DNA of 64,000 bases from Diphasiastrum complanatum (taxonomy: Eukaryota; Streptophyta; Lycopodiopsida; Lycopodiales; Lycopodiaceae). The position numbers were made by a program, and so were the translations under genes. The DNA lies in contig CM055093.1 in the NCBI GenBank assembly GCA_029204225.1, positions 35,615,178 to 35,679,177 on the forward strand. The letters run 5' to 3'. The notes under the pieces were generated by a model, which saw only the letters and a list, made by a program, of their open reading frames with translations, was not told the origin of the DNA and searched no databases. Positions 1-11,901 of this stretch are shown piece by piece; position 1 is the first letter of the stretch, and every line of letters starts with the position of its first letter.

Positions 1-634
1 CTTGTTGATAGGACAAAGGAGGATCCATCTTCATGGAAAGATATATTTGTTGGATATAGTGAGGTGAGTAAGCCTACAAGATTTAAATTCCTTCTACTAA
101 CAAGGTGATTGTTGGTAGAGATGTCATTTTTGATGAGGGAAACATTCCAAAAGTATCTCAAGCATTATTGATGGTGATGGGATGGATCTAACATTCTTGA
201 TGTTGATGTAAAGGGTCCTACTTTAGATGGTAATGATGATGGACCTTCATCAAGTCAAAAGGCAAGGAGAACATCAAGGGAAAGACAAAAGGCTCACATA
301 TGATGAGAAAGGTAGGCAAGTGGAAGTGACTCATTTTACTTTTCTCACATGCTTTGGTGAATCTTCTTGTGTAGATGATGCTATGGAAGTAGATATTGGA
401 TATCATGATGGAAAATCAAGTAACGGATCTGGAAAACAAGTTTTGTTCAATGACTTTGATGGTCAAGTTGATGATCAAGAGGTTTATCTCAAAGGGCATC
501 AACAAGGCAAAAGGGAAGTTTGCAATTTGGAGCTAGTCAAGAGCATCAAAGGAGAGTCAATTGGCAAATATGTTATGGATCTGTTTTTGCAGGTTATTGA
601 AGACTCAAGTAATGTCAAAGGTGCAGCAAGGAAG
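1..634 (+). pseudogene. Ty1/copia pol relic (integrase tail, linker, decayed RT)
   Basis: The + strand translates at the left edge to a Copia-type integrase C-terminal signature (IFVGYSEVSK, then a frameshift, then VGRDVIFDE). An acidic/basic linker follows. From about base 300 a second frame carries FTFLTCFGESS and then DQEVYLKGHQQGKREVCNLE, which resembles the Copia RT stretch 'EVYLKQP.GF..G.E..VCKL.KS(I/L)YGLKQ'. Several frameshifts and internal deletions separate these blocks, and the YVDD region is missing. The element starts before the window. Assignment rests on motif recognition by eye; it is a dead fragment. Confidence 0.7.
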
Positions 635-1064
635 TGTTGTTCAAGTTTACTTTACTTGTTTTATCTCATTTGGTCATATTTGTATATTTGGCAATTGAGA
701 CAAGTTTTCATATTGGACTTAGAGTTTGACTTTTAAAGTTAAACACTTTTGGAAAGTGTGGGAAACTATAAGACATGAGTTTTGGAGAGATTCAATTTGG
801 GTAGTAGAGGCATTGAATCTAGTCACAAAAATAGTAGGGTTTTCACTATGAAGAGAAACCAAAGTTTAAATTTAGGTTTGTACCTGTTATAAAAGGATTC
901 AACTCGTGAGAAGAGAAGACATTCTCTCTCTCTTATCTCATTCATGCTTATACATGGTTCTCTTGGGTTCTACTATCCATTGGTGCATTATACTTGTGAT
1001 ATCTTGCAACTTTGTGTGTAGAATGCTCATTAAATGCTATTTTTAGATCCACACGTGTAACAAC
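635..1064 (+). repeat. Putative Copia 3' LTR
   Basis: It begins TGTTGTT directly after a purine-rich run (gcagcaaggaag) at the end of the pol relic, has a TATAAAAG box at 888-895 and runs to an AACAAC near 1060, as expected for U3-R-U5 order. No partner LTR or target duplication can be seen because the 5' part lies outside the window, so the right end is approximate. Confidence 0.4.
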
Positions 1065-1752
1065 TTGTTTTTATGTTTTGATTGAAGTTTGATCAAGATC
1101 TATTAGAGTTTGCATCTCATTTAATATAAAGTAGATGTTGATTTTTTTACATTGGCAAGATTAGTGATTTGTTGTCTTTCTAACTCAAGATCATTTTATG
1201 GATTTGGATTCTAATTGATCTGAAATTCTTCACACATGCCTCATTAATGAATCTTTGGTTAATTGACTAGATTCAATGCATCTAACATACAAATTTGAAT
1301 GTGTCCAAACTCGACCTCCTAACTTTCTCACGCTTTTCAAACATGGTAATTCAAATGAAGTTTGACTAAAATAACTTTCATAAAGTTTATCTCTAAGTAT
1401 AAAATGCATATTGGCCTAATATTGACAATTAACCAAAATATGACTAAACTTGACTAAACTAGTTGAAATTTCTCACACTACCAACTCCAATATGAGATCT
1501 TGCAACTTGGTATGAATCCTATCTCACGAGCTCTGCCAATCTTTCTCAAACTAGATCAAAATCTCATCCCAAGATGGAGCAAGGACAAAGTTTGGGTCAA
1601 CTTGACTCAAGGACACAAAAGAACTCAAAAAAATCCACAAATCACTCAAATACAATTGGATTGCATGAAATTATGTGGCTATGACCTCAAAAAATTGTCT
1701 AGATCTCAAATAGACAACATCAAACTTAATGGATGCATGGATATCTTAGGTA
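1065..1752. other. Unassigned; probable minus-strand retroelement leader
   Basis: There is no gene I can support. The stretch next to 1752 lies immediately downstream (on the minus strand) of a primer-binding site and is probably the untranslated leader of a minus-strand Copia element. The rest is AT-rich with short LTR-like words such as gatcaagatct that recur near 2870. Confidence 0.3.
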
Positions 1753-1765
1753 GGCTCTGATACCA
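1753..1765 (-). other. Retrotransposon primer-binding site (tRNA-iMet type), minus strand
   Basis: The + strand reads ggctctgatacca, the complement of TGGTATCAGAGCC, the usual plant LTR-element primer site for initiator tRNA-Met. It directly abuts a TG-starting LTR at 1766, so the element reads leftward. Confidence 0.7.
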
Positions 1766-2340
1766 TGTTGAATTTCACACGTGTGGGAATGCCACAAAGT
1801 GTGATTTTGATCTTCTAAGATGTGGTGATTGCACATAGATCACACATAGATTGAAAACCAAGATCCATTCCATAAATCTAAGGCAAGAGCACTAAAAATC
1901 ATGCATAAATTAATCATACAAGTACACTCACATGTGTGGATTAGACTTGTCAAACAAAAAAATAAGTATGAAAATGCCCTCCTCTCGAGTAGAGAGAGAC
2001 TCCAACCAACAAAACTCGAGTAGAGAGAGAAAGCAAGATTTGACTCAAAATGTGTAGAAATCTCATAACTCCAAAAAACTTAATTACAAATGAACAAAGT
2101 CACATATAAGTAGTAGTCTAGGGTGAAGGCGAGTGAAACATGATTGGACTGTTGAAATTGTCACTTCCAACTTGGTTGATGTAACTTGTGAATCTTGAGA
2201 TCTAGGTTCATATTGCGATCTCACACGTGTGGAGCCTGTTCCCAAGTGTGAAAGTAAGTAGAAAATGTACTTGTATATATCTAGATTCATTTTAGATCAA
2301 TATACACAACTATGAACTTGACTTTTGACTAGAATCTAAG
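1766..2340 (-). repeat. 5' LTR of a minus-strand Copia-like element
   Basis: It starts (on the + strand) with TGTTGAATTTC next to the minus-strand PBS. A minus-strand TATATA lies at about 2274-2281. The right boundary is only estimated, because it runs into the oppositely oriented LTR at about 2340. The first ~250 bp resemble, by eye, a segment inside block D (27850-28020): both have CACACRTGTG, then gatcttctaag, then ggcaagagcac. Confidence 0.45.
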
Positions 2341-2981
2341 AAAAAGTCATTTTGGTCAATATCCTTGTAATTAGCTTGCACTTCCATGTGAATGAGTAAA
2401 TGCTCCCACATGTCAAGATGCTGTTCACACGTGTGGATTTGGATGTACCTGATAAGATGTACATATTCTCTTAGATACTGTTAGTGGAGCGAGCATTTGG
2501 ATTCTAGCCAGTAGGATAACTCAACTTTGATCTATGGGCATATCTTGCTCCTATTGGTGGATCTACATGATGTGGCACTCCCCACACATGTGAAGACCTG
2601 CTAGACCAGTATACAGGTCATTCATGTACTTGATCTATAAAGAGATCACCAATGCTAATGAGAAGTTGATGAGACATTTTTATTCCAACAATTTGCTTGA
2701 GCTTTACACACTAGAATTGTGATTTTATGCTTGGAATGCTATCAAATGTTATTGTACTTTTCTCTCTGGTCACAGTCTGTACAATGACTTTTTTCTACAT
2801 GTGTGAGGCTACCCTTGATAGTTTTTTGATATTGCATCCATTGATCTTGCTAAATAGTTAGTGATTTGCTTCTAGATCAAGATCTAGTCAATAGAACTTG
2901 ATGAATCCTTCGATTTGGCAATCAATACCTCTTGTAGATTGATCAATACAATCAATCATTGTTCTAAATTGAAAACTCACA
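2341..2981 (+). repeat. 5' LTR of a plus-strand Copia element
   Basis: It ends ...aaaactcaCA at 2981 directly before a PBS-like TGGTATCAAAGC. A TATAAAG lies at 2636-2642, giving a plausible U3-R-U5 order. The left end is not resolved. Two CACACRTGTG palindromes (2426, 2583) lie upstream of the TATA box. Confidence 0.5.
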
Positions 2982-2993
2982 TGGTATCAAAGC
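2982..2993 (+). other. Primer-binding site, mutated tRNA-iMet type
   Basis: TGGTATCAAAGC differs from the canonical TGGTATCAGAGC by one G-to-A change. It directly follows the CA end of the LTR and precedes the gag fragment by ~760 bp, so LTR, PBS and gag fit one + strand Copia element. Confidence 0.65.
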
Positions 2994-3272
2994 TTGGTAC
3001 AAGAGAAATGTAATGATCCATCAAACATTTGAAAATCATTGTCAAATTGTTGTTTTTGATCTAATCTTGTGTGGGTGAGCTCTAAGAGAGTGGTAGCTTC
3101 AATTTTTTTGGTCCAAATCGATTTGTGGGCTATAGGTGTACTGACCACACATGTGAGGCCTGTCAAAACAAGTTTCATATTTGTTTTTGGTCAAAAATCT
3201 TGCATACTAGTCTAAAATTCATGCTTTTTCGTGCATTGGTGCTTTTTGGTGCATGCTATATGAAATGAGAAA

Positions 3273-3404
3273 TTTTTTTGCAGCCAACCCAGATAGCACG
3301 CCGACATGCTATCTGGGTTGGTTGCACCAAAAAAAAAAATAAAATAAAAATTCCGGCATGTCGTTTAGCACGTCAGCGTGCTATCTGGGTTGGCTGCAAA
3401 AAAA
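3273..3404. mobile_element. Foldback/MITE element with 28-bp terminal inverted repeats
   Basis: The left end (3273-3300) and right end (3377-3404) are inverted copies: T-run, then GCAGCCAACCCAGATAGC, matched by GCTATCTGGGTTGGCTGC and an A-run. A third arm at 3307-3325 pairs with the left arm with a single mismatch across an 8-nt loop, so the element can fold two ways. It sits in the untranslated leader of the Copia element whose PBS is at 2982. The target duplication cannot be separated from the flanking A/T runs. It encodes nothing; the superfamily is not assigned. Confidence 0.7.
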
Positions 3405-3754
3405 AAAAATTTTAATTTGAATTTTTTTTTACTTAGTGTGATCTTTAACTATGTACCAAACCACATTTTTAATAATAAACATTGAAGTAGTAGCATAAAA
3501 ATGGTGGCACACCATGTGCTATCTTTTTGTTGAATGATGGCAAGAAAGAAACTCGCAAAACTCGCAAAAAATTTACCCACAAAATGCCAAGGCCCGTCTA
3601 GATCTAGGTCCAATCTATCAAATGCTGATGATCAAATAGAGGTTTGTATCATTGAAGCATTTCATTTGAAGCATTAGATTAGATCATTAAGGCTGATTTG
3701 TTCAGATCTTAAGAGTGTGAAGTGATATCAAACAAAAAGTGCTAGAATCAATAT

Positions 3755-4291
3755 TTGAGAGTGTGTTTTGCTAGGAGTGGATCTATTACACCTTGTGTCT
3801 CTTCCAAAGAGGCTTGGGATTCACTAAAGAACATTTATGAATCCAACAACACCTCTAGAGTACTCATGCTAAGGAATCAAGTACTCCAAAGCATGAAGGG
3901 AAATGGAGAAAGTGGACAAGAATATGTCCTAAGAATCAAATCTTTAAACAAAGAATTGGGCTCAATTGGAGACAAAATCCAAGATAAAGAACTAGTACAA
4001 GTCATATTGAATGGACTTGGTGATGAGTTCACCAATCTTGTTCAAACATTTTCCATTCAAGACCAACTTCCAACCATTGACAAGTTACATAATGTACTTG
4101 TGGCCGAGGAGAGTAGGATTCTACACCTCAAAGCTAGGATGGGGTCTATGTCACTACAAGGTGGTGATGAAGAAGCAAATTTCACATCCAAAGGCAAAAT
4201 TAAGTCCCAACCATTCAAGAAGCACCAAGACAAGGAGGCCGAGGCCAAGGATGGTGGATCTACCTCCAAAGTGTCGGAAAGAGGTGTGTAG
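3755..4291 (+). pseudogene. Copia gag fragment (UBN2-type)
   Basis: A 178-codon open frame contains the classic Copia gag core: AWDSLKNIYESNNTSR, then a leucine-rich helical stretch, then VILNGLGDEFTNLVQTF (about residues 20-103), and a lysine-rich tail. In intact elements this protein forms the cytoplasmic virus-like particle. The frame has no ATG of its own here (upstream coding is broken) and stops before the CCHC knuckle, protease, integrase and RT. It belongs with the PBS at 2982. Family assignment is confident; the copy is dead. Confidence 0.8.
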
Positions 4292-5499
<1,208 letters not shown>

Positions 5500-6300
5500 T
5501 ATAGATAAACACACATGTGTGGAGCCTGTTCTGACATGTGAAACTAGTGTACTTGTCATGTACCATAATTATATAGGATGTACATATGATTTAATTCAAG
5601 TTCTAGTGGCTAAAAAGGCCAAAAACTAGTTTTCTAGACATATGACACATGACATTAATCTATTGATTGCATGAGCCACATCCTTTGGTTAGGTGTCATA
5701 TACCATGTGTAGAGGACAACTCACACATGTGGAATGAGCTAAAGTAGGTGAATTTTGAGTTCTAGAAGATTTTCAAGTAGATCTCCATATAGAAGGAAAA
5801 TAGACAAAAAGTGCTCAAAATAGAAGGTTTTGTCCAAGTGTCAGTTTTGCATGATGAATCATCATATGACAAAGCACCTTCACACATGTGGCTTCAGAGG
5901 GATGATTAGTACCACGAGCTCCCACTTATTGTATATACAGAGCCACATTTTGCCATAATCATTGTGAGACACCAATCTTGGTTTTGGAAGCAATTTTGAG
6001 TGACTCTCTCCATTTTTCTACATTTGTTTTGATTGTTTTGAGGTGCTATCAATGTGTACTTGATTTTCAGGTTGGAGTCCGTACTCAGACAAGGTTTCAC
6101 AAGTGGGAAACCAGAAAGTACACCTACCTTCAATTAATGATTGTTCTTGTTAGGATTTTGTGTCTAGAATTGATCTAGATTGATCTTAATCTCAAGTAGA
6201 TTGATAGATCAAGTAATCTGACAACCAATTTCTCTTGAGGATCAGATTAGGATCCACTCTTGGTCCTTTTTGTACTTTTTGCACAACTGCGATTTTACAC
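5500..6300 (+). repeat. Degenerate LTR-like remnant
   Basis: The layout resembles the + strand LTR ending at 2981: CACACATGTGtGGAGCCTGTT near the start, a 'gatgtacata' word, further CACACATGTG palindromes at 5722 and 5881, a TATATA at about 5933, and a tail with repeated 'agattgat' words. No PBS or target duplication was found, so this is a tentative family assignment. Confidence 0.3.
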
Positions 6301-7013
6301 GAGATTCATGACAGGCGAAAAAGTCGAAGTGAGGGAAAATGAAAAGCGACACTGTAGTCAATCTCCGTGTAAATCTGCAGACTGTAAAAGAACACGGGAA
6401 AATTCGCAAAACTGGATAAACAATGGATGAAGATTAAAACCGATTAGTCGATTAGTAAGAAGGAGACTAATCCATCACAAAGTGAAGAACAAGAACAAAG
6501 CTAAGCTAAAGTTTTTCTTGGGGGTGGGAAAATAGCGAGCTTTTTCCTCCCAAGTCAGCTTGGCGAGCTTTTTTTGGAAATGTGTGTTTATGTGTAAATA
6601 TCAGGCAAAGATCGTGCAAACTATCTACGTGAAAACATCGTTTCACATGTGAATTATGCATCTAATAACATAAAGAAAAGATGCATAACTCAAATGTGAA
6701 ACAATCCAAAATCAAACTTCATTAAACGCTAGAATTGATTAGTAACCATAAAATTAATCCAGAATGTAATAAGTAGGATCCTAGTTTCCTATGTTATTTT
6801 ATAATTCTCATCAACATATTGCTCTTTCAACTTGAAATGCAAACAAAAATCTTGTGCAATGGTACAACACATCATTTAAACATCATGCAGCCTATTTTGA
6901 TATATGACACTCATTCGACATGATTTTGTAACAAGTGGTAGTTATTGCAAACATAATAATTTTTATGTCCCAGTGATTTGTCAATGATATTTATCTGGAA
7001 GATAGTGATGTGA
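6301..7013. other. Unassigned; ends at the left border of the tandem array
   Basis: There is no gene. Two GCGAGCTTTTT motifs (6535-6575) recall the GGCGAGT motifs of the gypsy leader at 12850-13390. Sequence shared with the other L blocks begins in the T-run at about 7014-7020. Confidence 0.35.
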
Positions 7014-8127
7014 AACTTTTTTTCTCTTTGAAAGTGAAATGCTAACCTTTTTCTTCATTTGTCAGGAACCTTTTTTCATATATGTCCGAACTTTGTTAGG
7101 AGTAATTTATTGTCGGAATATTTGTCACCTTTTTTTACACGTGGAGTATCTAAAAGAGAATAAGGGCACCATTGACCTAGGAGTCTGTCAACATCTGTCT
7201 TTATTATCCCTAGTGCTTAATGACGTTCTCATCTTCCAGTCTATTTTATTTTCATGATTGTTGTCCTGATCCTGTCTATGGAATATGTGTCACATCATCA
7301 TGATCCTTGCGAAGTTCTCTTTGTCTTTGCGGTGTTCATGATCCTTGCGATGTTCATTTTCAACACACTTCACATGCTTGTGAAGGGTGGTAGCCATTTT
7401 TGACACACCCAGTAACTCCTCAACATTTTCATAAATTTATTACATAGACTGGTTCTTTTTCAAATTAATCCATTTCCCATAACTATCGAGCATATTTTGT
7501 TTAACCCAATAAAACTCAGTATTTTTGGCTTTGAAAACTATGAGTTTTACTTGGCGTCTAGGTAGAACCTCGAATCCCAGTGTTATTGATGGAGATGAAA
7601 ATTTTGCCTATCATTCTCCAAATTTCCTATGTGCGTGTTGTGTTGATGACCGATTTTGGTAGAAAATACCCTGCCTGAAACACCTTGTTGATGGTTCTAC
7701 TCATATCACTGGTCTTATTCTCATTTTTTATGTATTTGAACGGTACGATAGTGGTGTTGTTGTTGATGCTATGTTCCGTGACTGAGATTTCCCTAGTTGG
7801 CAAACGGGATCAAAATGCACCGTGGGTTTTTATTAACAGAATGTCATAAGTACATTGAAAGTGTTGTTTACATGCTTCTAATCTACTTGAAAAATATTCA
7901 TAGAAATTTAAAATTCTACTTTGGCCATTATTGGACAGGCCGGATTCCCAAACTATAAATATAGTACATACAATAATGTACAATAATCGGCCATTTTAGC
8001 CCGATTTTATCATGAAAATGTTAAAAATTGCATAATTCAAGTCCGATTTTCTATGATAAAAAATCGGCTAACATGGCCATATCCACTGGGGGGTGGGGTC
8101 CCCACACCAAGGGCCCAGAATCTCTGA

Positions 8128-8406
8128 TTTCGCACTTGCAATAGGCTTTTACTTAGATACTCAGCAACAATGTTCAAGTGGTTCTTTCAGCATATGTTCC
8201 ATGATCTTTCAGCTTTTGAATCAGATCTGCTCTTTGAAATTCCTGCAATCCAACCCACCAGTGATCCTAATTGGCTTTATGCACCCATTCCCAACAGTGT
8301 TAGAAAAAATGCCCACTGTCAGGCCCATGCATAAGGTGGCATGCATATGCAATTCAGGAGTGTATGGTGTAAGAGCATGAATGTATTTTCTCATAATAGT
8401 GTCTAA
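8128..8406 (+). pseudogene. Coding-like relic of unknown identity
   Basis: One + strand frame reads FRTCNRLLLRYSATMFKWFF, continues to a proline-rich stretch (IPAIQPTSDPNWLYAPIPNS), meets a single TAA at 8332-8334 and continues in frame to a second TAA at 8404-8406. The composition is protein-like rather than the Leu/Ser/Lys skew of random AT-rich DNA. A similar frame upstream (7589-7834) is broken by stops. I do not recognise the family; it could be a captured host exon or a retroelement fragment. The same relic is present near 37053-37331 and 54188-54466. Confidence 0.35.
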
Positions 8407-8896
8407 AGTGTCGATTGTTGTGAATGCATTTGGTAGACCCCATCTAGAGTGTTTGAAGTTGCTCTTCTAGTAACTTTGACTTCCTAATTTCTTATTTATA
8501 CAAGACAACTCCCTAGAAGTTGTTTGATTAAAATATTCTCAATTTTTTTTTTTAAATACTAAAACTACTTTGAAGATTTCTGATTCTATTCGTCTTCTTG
8601 ATCAAAAATCTTTTTTTTTTTTTTTCAAAAGATTATAGAACTAATCAAAGATGCCTATTCTAAGTTGATCAAGAAAAAGCTTCGAACATCGCGAAGATGT
8701 GATATATCCAAAAGTAACTCTAACTAAAGAATTTAGAACAATTTTTTTTTTTCGAAATATCTAAGAAAAATATGATACGAGTGACGATCTATCCAGAATA
8801 CAACTATGAAACTCTCCTGGTGTCCAATAGAGCTTCACCCAATTCTCACTCTTTTTTTTTTTGTATTTTAATATACACATTCTCAAGTGTCCATTG

Positions 8897-9914
8897 CTAC
8901 TCGTAAGCCTGCTTGCAAGCTTTTGTCCTACTGGCTAGGGCCTTTTCGATCCTTCCATAGACTAGTGCTTTGATGTTGTCGATAAACATAGGGTCAGCTC
9001 CTTCCAAGAATTGATGTTGGAACATCTCATTCAATGTTTTATGCTCCTTGGCTGATCTGTCCCTGACCTTGAGATAGAACACTAAATTAAATCCTTCTTT
9101 TAGAGGCTCATTGGGGTTGCACCATCTTTGTCTTATCTGCAAGTCGGGAGGTCTATTTGATGTCCCCCATGATAATAATAACCACTCCCATAGCCATTTC
9201 GCATAATGGGCACTTAGTCTGATGATGTCTTTTTTATGATTCCGTGCGGTAATGACAAACTTCTGAAGGATGTCACAAGTCATTCCATACGTGTCATAAG
9301 ATCCTGGTATTATTGGCCATTGTGTTCTTTGTCGATGATTAGTAGAAGGTCGTAGTTGATAGTCCTAATAACTAAGAGAAAACTCCATGGCTGGTATATA
9401 GAGGAAGTAGGAGTCCAAATCTTCAAAGAATGCTTCATTTGCAATTAATTTTTTCCAGTTTTGGAGGGTAATTTAGAATATGCCCTCTAGTTATCGATTT
9501 TTTTCTCTCTCGGTGGCTCTGTTGTGACCGATACTCATCTAGCTGCCTAGCCAATAAGTGATTATTATACTCTGCTGAAGTGGCTTTTGTAGTTAGTCAA
9601 GCTATGGTTTTCTCTTGGCTTTTGATATGCATGAGATGTCGTGTTTGCTATATTTCATTTTCTTCTTTGAAGCTTCGACATTTCTTTTTCCATCTCTCCG
9701 CTGCTTTTTCTAAGGTGTAGATCTCATTACTTTGACGAATATTGAGGTTTTTTGCATTTTTGAGTTTTTGCTTCAAGTTGTGGATTTGTTGGGCGTGTCG
9801 TTCTCGTTCTTTGGAAAGTATTACAGCCATTGCCTCACTTGATTTCTTAGGTTCTTGATTAACAGACGCCTCATCTCCTGTAGTAGTCATGTCTTGGTGA
9901 ACAAGATTCCTCAT
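8897..9914 (-). pseudogene. Coiled-coil protein relic downstream of gypsy RT (L copy 1)
   Basis: Read on the minus strand from the ATG at 9912-9914. The first 88 codons form a charged heptad-rich coiled coil (EAMAVILSKERERHAQQIHN and onward). After a broken middle, a 128-codon stretch (9283-8897) is Trp/Tyr-rich and then charged, containing WCNPNEPLKEGFN and KALASRTKACKQAYE at the C-terminus. Compared with the copy at 54954-55970, this one has an extra 1-nt frameshift in the middle. It lies on the same strand as, and 3' of, the gypsy gag-RT at 11320-12588, the place where some LTR elements carry an additional ORF. Function is unknown; coiled coil suggests self-assembly. Confidence 0.55.
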
Positions 9915-9996
9915 GTTGTTTTAGAAATTGGTTGGGACAATGCAGTGGTGTTAACAACATGTAGTATTTTTCCAGTCCATTTTTTTAAAAAAATAT

Positions 9997-10400
9997 GTGA
10001 TTCATGCTTCCATAACTGAGCTGAAACTCGAAAAATACCAGAAACTTGAAAAATTGAAAAAAATGAAAAACTCAAAAATCGTGAAAACTCAAAATTTTTT
10101 CAAAAAAACTCAAAAAATTCAGAGAGACTCGAAAATATCGAAAAAACTCAAAAAATTTCAAAAATTGAAGAGCCTTGAAAAAACTGCGAATAGACTCGAA
10201 AAATTCCAATAGACTCGAAAAAAAGTGGAGAAACTCGATAATATTTTTGAGGAACTCGAAAATTTTTTGAATAAATCAAAAATTTTCGAGAGACTCGAAA
10301 TCTCAAAAAACTCTAAATAACTCGGAAATCTTGAAAAACTCTGAATAACTCAAAAAATTTCGAGAGACTTAGAAATTTCGGAGAGACTCGAAAAACCCTA
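9997..10400. repeat. Degenerate A-rich minisatellite (ACTCGAAAAA type)
   Basis: About 400 bp is built from variants of actcgaaaaa, actcaaaaaattt and gagagactcg in loose tandem order. The repeat is unusually A-rich and lies between the decayed coiled-coil frame and the gypsy RT. The recent 17-kb duplication broke inside the equivalent of this repeat at 39070. Confidence 0.7.
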
Positions 10401-11319
10401 AACCGTAAACCGGAGCGGGAGATTGTGGGTTCGTTCCCATTGCCTTGCCTTATCCATTGGGCCATGGAGTTGCTCCCCACCCCACTGTACTATTTCTATT
10501 TCCAATTTTTTTCTCTCAATCCCTTCTACATGCTCCTATATTATACACACATGTCCCTCCCATTTTTCTTTTCATAAAGTGCATAATGCATGGCATGGAT
10601 GCAATCATTCAAGTTGCAGCAAATGTTTAAAAACATCTTGTGTCTAATATGATGCATGTGACTGAGAGGTTTGTTGCATGTCTTGCCATCATCGAGGATA
10701 GGGTATCTAGTAACTGTACTTCATTAGATTGCATATGCACATTGATTATACTAAAGATTTTTTTTTTTTCAATAAAGAAATGTCAGAACACTAAACCATA
10801 AAATCTACAACCACAAACAAAAAAATAAAAAAAAACAAACTCAAAATTACTGTATTGACCCTCACCTCCTAAGGACAAGGGTGGATTTTCATGACCTTAT
10901 AAATCATCCAACATCAATCTTATTTCTGGATATTCACTATGTGTTTCAGCCCTACTCTGTGATTCAGTATTTCTCTTTCTATTCCTTTTTAGCACATCTG
11001 GTCGTTCACATACATGATAAAGAACTAAATCTCTATTTGACGCCAACCAACGATGATGATGATGGTAGGTCAACTACTTATAAAGAGCAATTTTTTTGAG
11101 TTTGTCAGATATATCGCTTATGCCATAAGGCTCATCACCATCATCTATAGATATATCCACATTAGGGAGAAGCATTTGGTCAGCTTGGGTGTATGATTAG
11201 GGACAAACCCTTTTTGGGCCAGGGGAATATCCTGTCACAATTTTTTTCCATATTCAGATTTCTCTTACAATGACCCAGTCATAGGGTAGATTATTGAGAC
11301 ATAGGCCATCACATAGTTT
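10401..11319. other. Unassigned, probably decayed 3' part of gypsy pol
   Basis: No intact frame is present. Read on the minus strand, 11220-11090 gives short protein-like pieces (PNVDISIDDGDEPYG) just 3' of the RT, in the position where RNase H and integrase should be, but no RNase H or HHCC motif can be found. A ggttcgttccc word at about 10428 resembles a tRNA B box but lacks an A box. Confidence 0.35.
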
Positions 11320-11901
11320 CTATCCTTTTAAGAAAGATTGTAATTGGATTACAGTGGAGGGTGACATAATGGCTAGAAGCATCACGATCTTTTCTGGATC
11401 AATGGCTATACCATAATAGCTAACGACATGCCCTAATAGCACACCACAGGGTACTCCAAATATGCATTTGTTGGCATTTAGGGATATACAAGTAGTAGCA
11501 CACTTTTGAAAATATTTTTTAAGTATCACTAAATGCTCTTTAACAAAAGTTGCTCCACATAAATCATCCATAAAGGTTTTCAAGTTTTTGTCTAGGATAT
11601 CTTCAAAATTTTCATTCATAAACCTTTGATATGTGGCTGGAGCATTTGATAAATGGAAAGGCATAACATGATAGGCAAAAACTCCGAAGGTGGTGGTGAA
11701 AGTGGTCTTAAGCTTATCTTCTTCGACAATGGCTATTTGGTTATAGCCAGCAAAATAGTCCATGAAAGAATAGATTTCTCTTCCTGCCAATTCTTCTAGC
11801 ATTTAGTCTATAAAAGACAATGCATAATACTCTTTTCTTGTATGTTTGTTTAGTTGCTTATAGTTGACACATACTCGAATTTGAGTAGAATTATTTTTTG
11901 G
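11320..11901 (-). pseudogene. Ty3/gypsy reverse transcriptase fragment (block R, copy 1)
   Basis: The minus strand gives the N-terminal RT block IRVCVNYKQLNK, an in-frame TAA at 11803-11805, then MLEELAGREIYSFMDYFAGY, the AYHVMPFHLSNAPATYQRF block and the catalytic FMDDL (equivalent to YVDD), ending in IFGVPCGVLLGHVVS. RNase H and integrase are absent. The frame continues directly from the gag frame at 11902-12588, separated only by a TAA at 11899-11901. Both stops also occur in the copy at 57372-57953, so the lesion predates the duplication. Confidence 0.85.

Larger units (their letters stand above)
7014..10144. repeat. Block L, copy 1 (3.1-kb duplicated segment)
   Basis: This block recurs almost unchanged at 35941-39070 and 53076-56200. 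It contains a coding-like + strand relic (8128-8406), several poly-T runs (8610s, 8740s, 8850s) that differ in length between copies, a decayed minus-strand coiled-coil frame (8897-9914) and the start of an A-rich degenerate repeat. A 35-codon minus-strand frame rich in His/Arg/Lys/Asp (7290-7397) is kept in the copies but is too short to call. I see no LTR ends inside it. Confidence 0.85.

Noticed and set aside
10425-10440. ggttcgttccc resembling a SINE/tRNA B box
   Set aside because: No A box at the expected distance upstream, where the sequence is A-rich minisatellite.
10881-11099. Small + strand frames over the gypsy region and inside LTRs (e.g. 22061-22282, 26567-26830, 27055-27360)
   Set aside because: Leu/Ser/His-rich composition without conserved motifs; shadows of repeat or antisense sequence.
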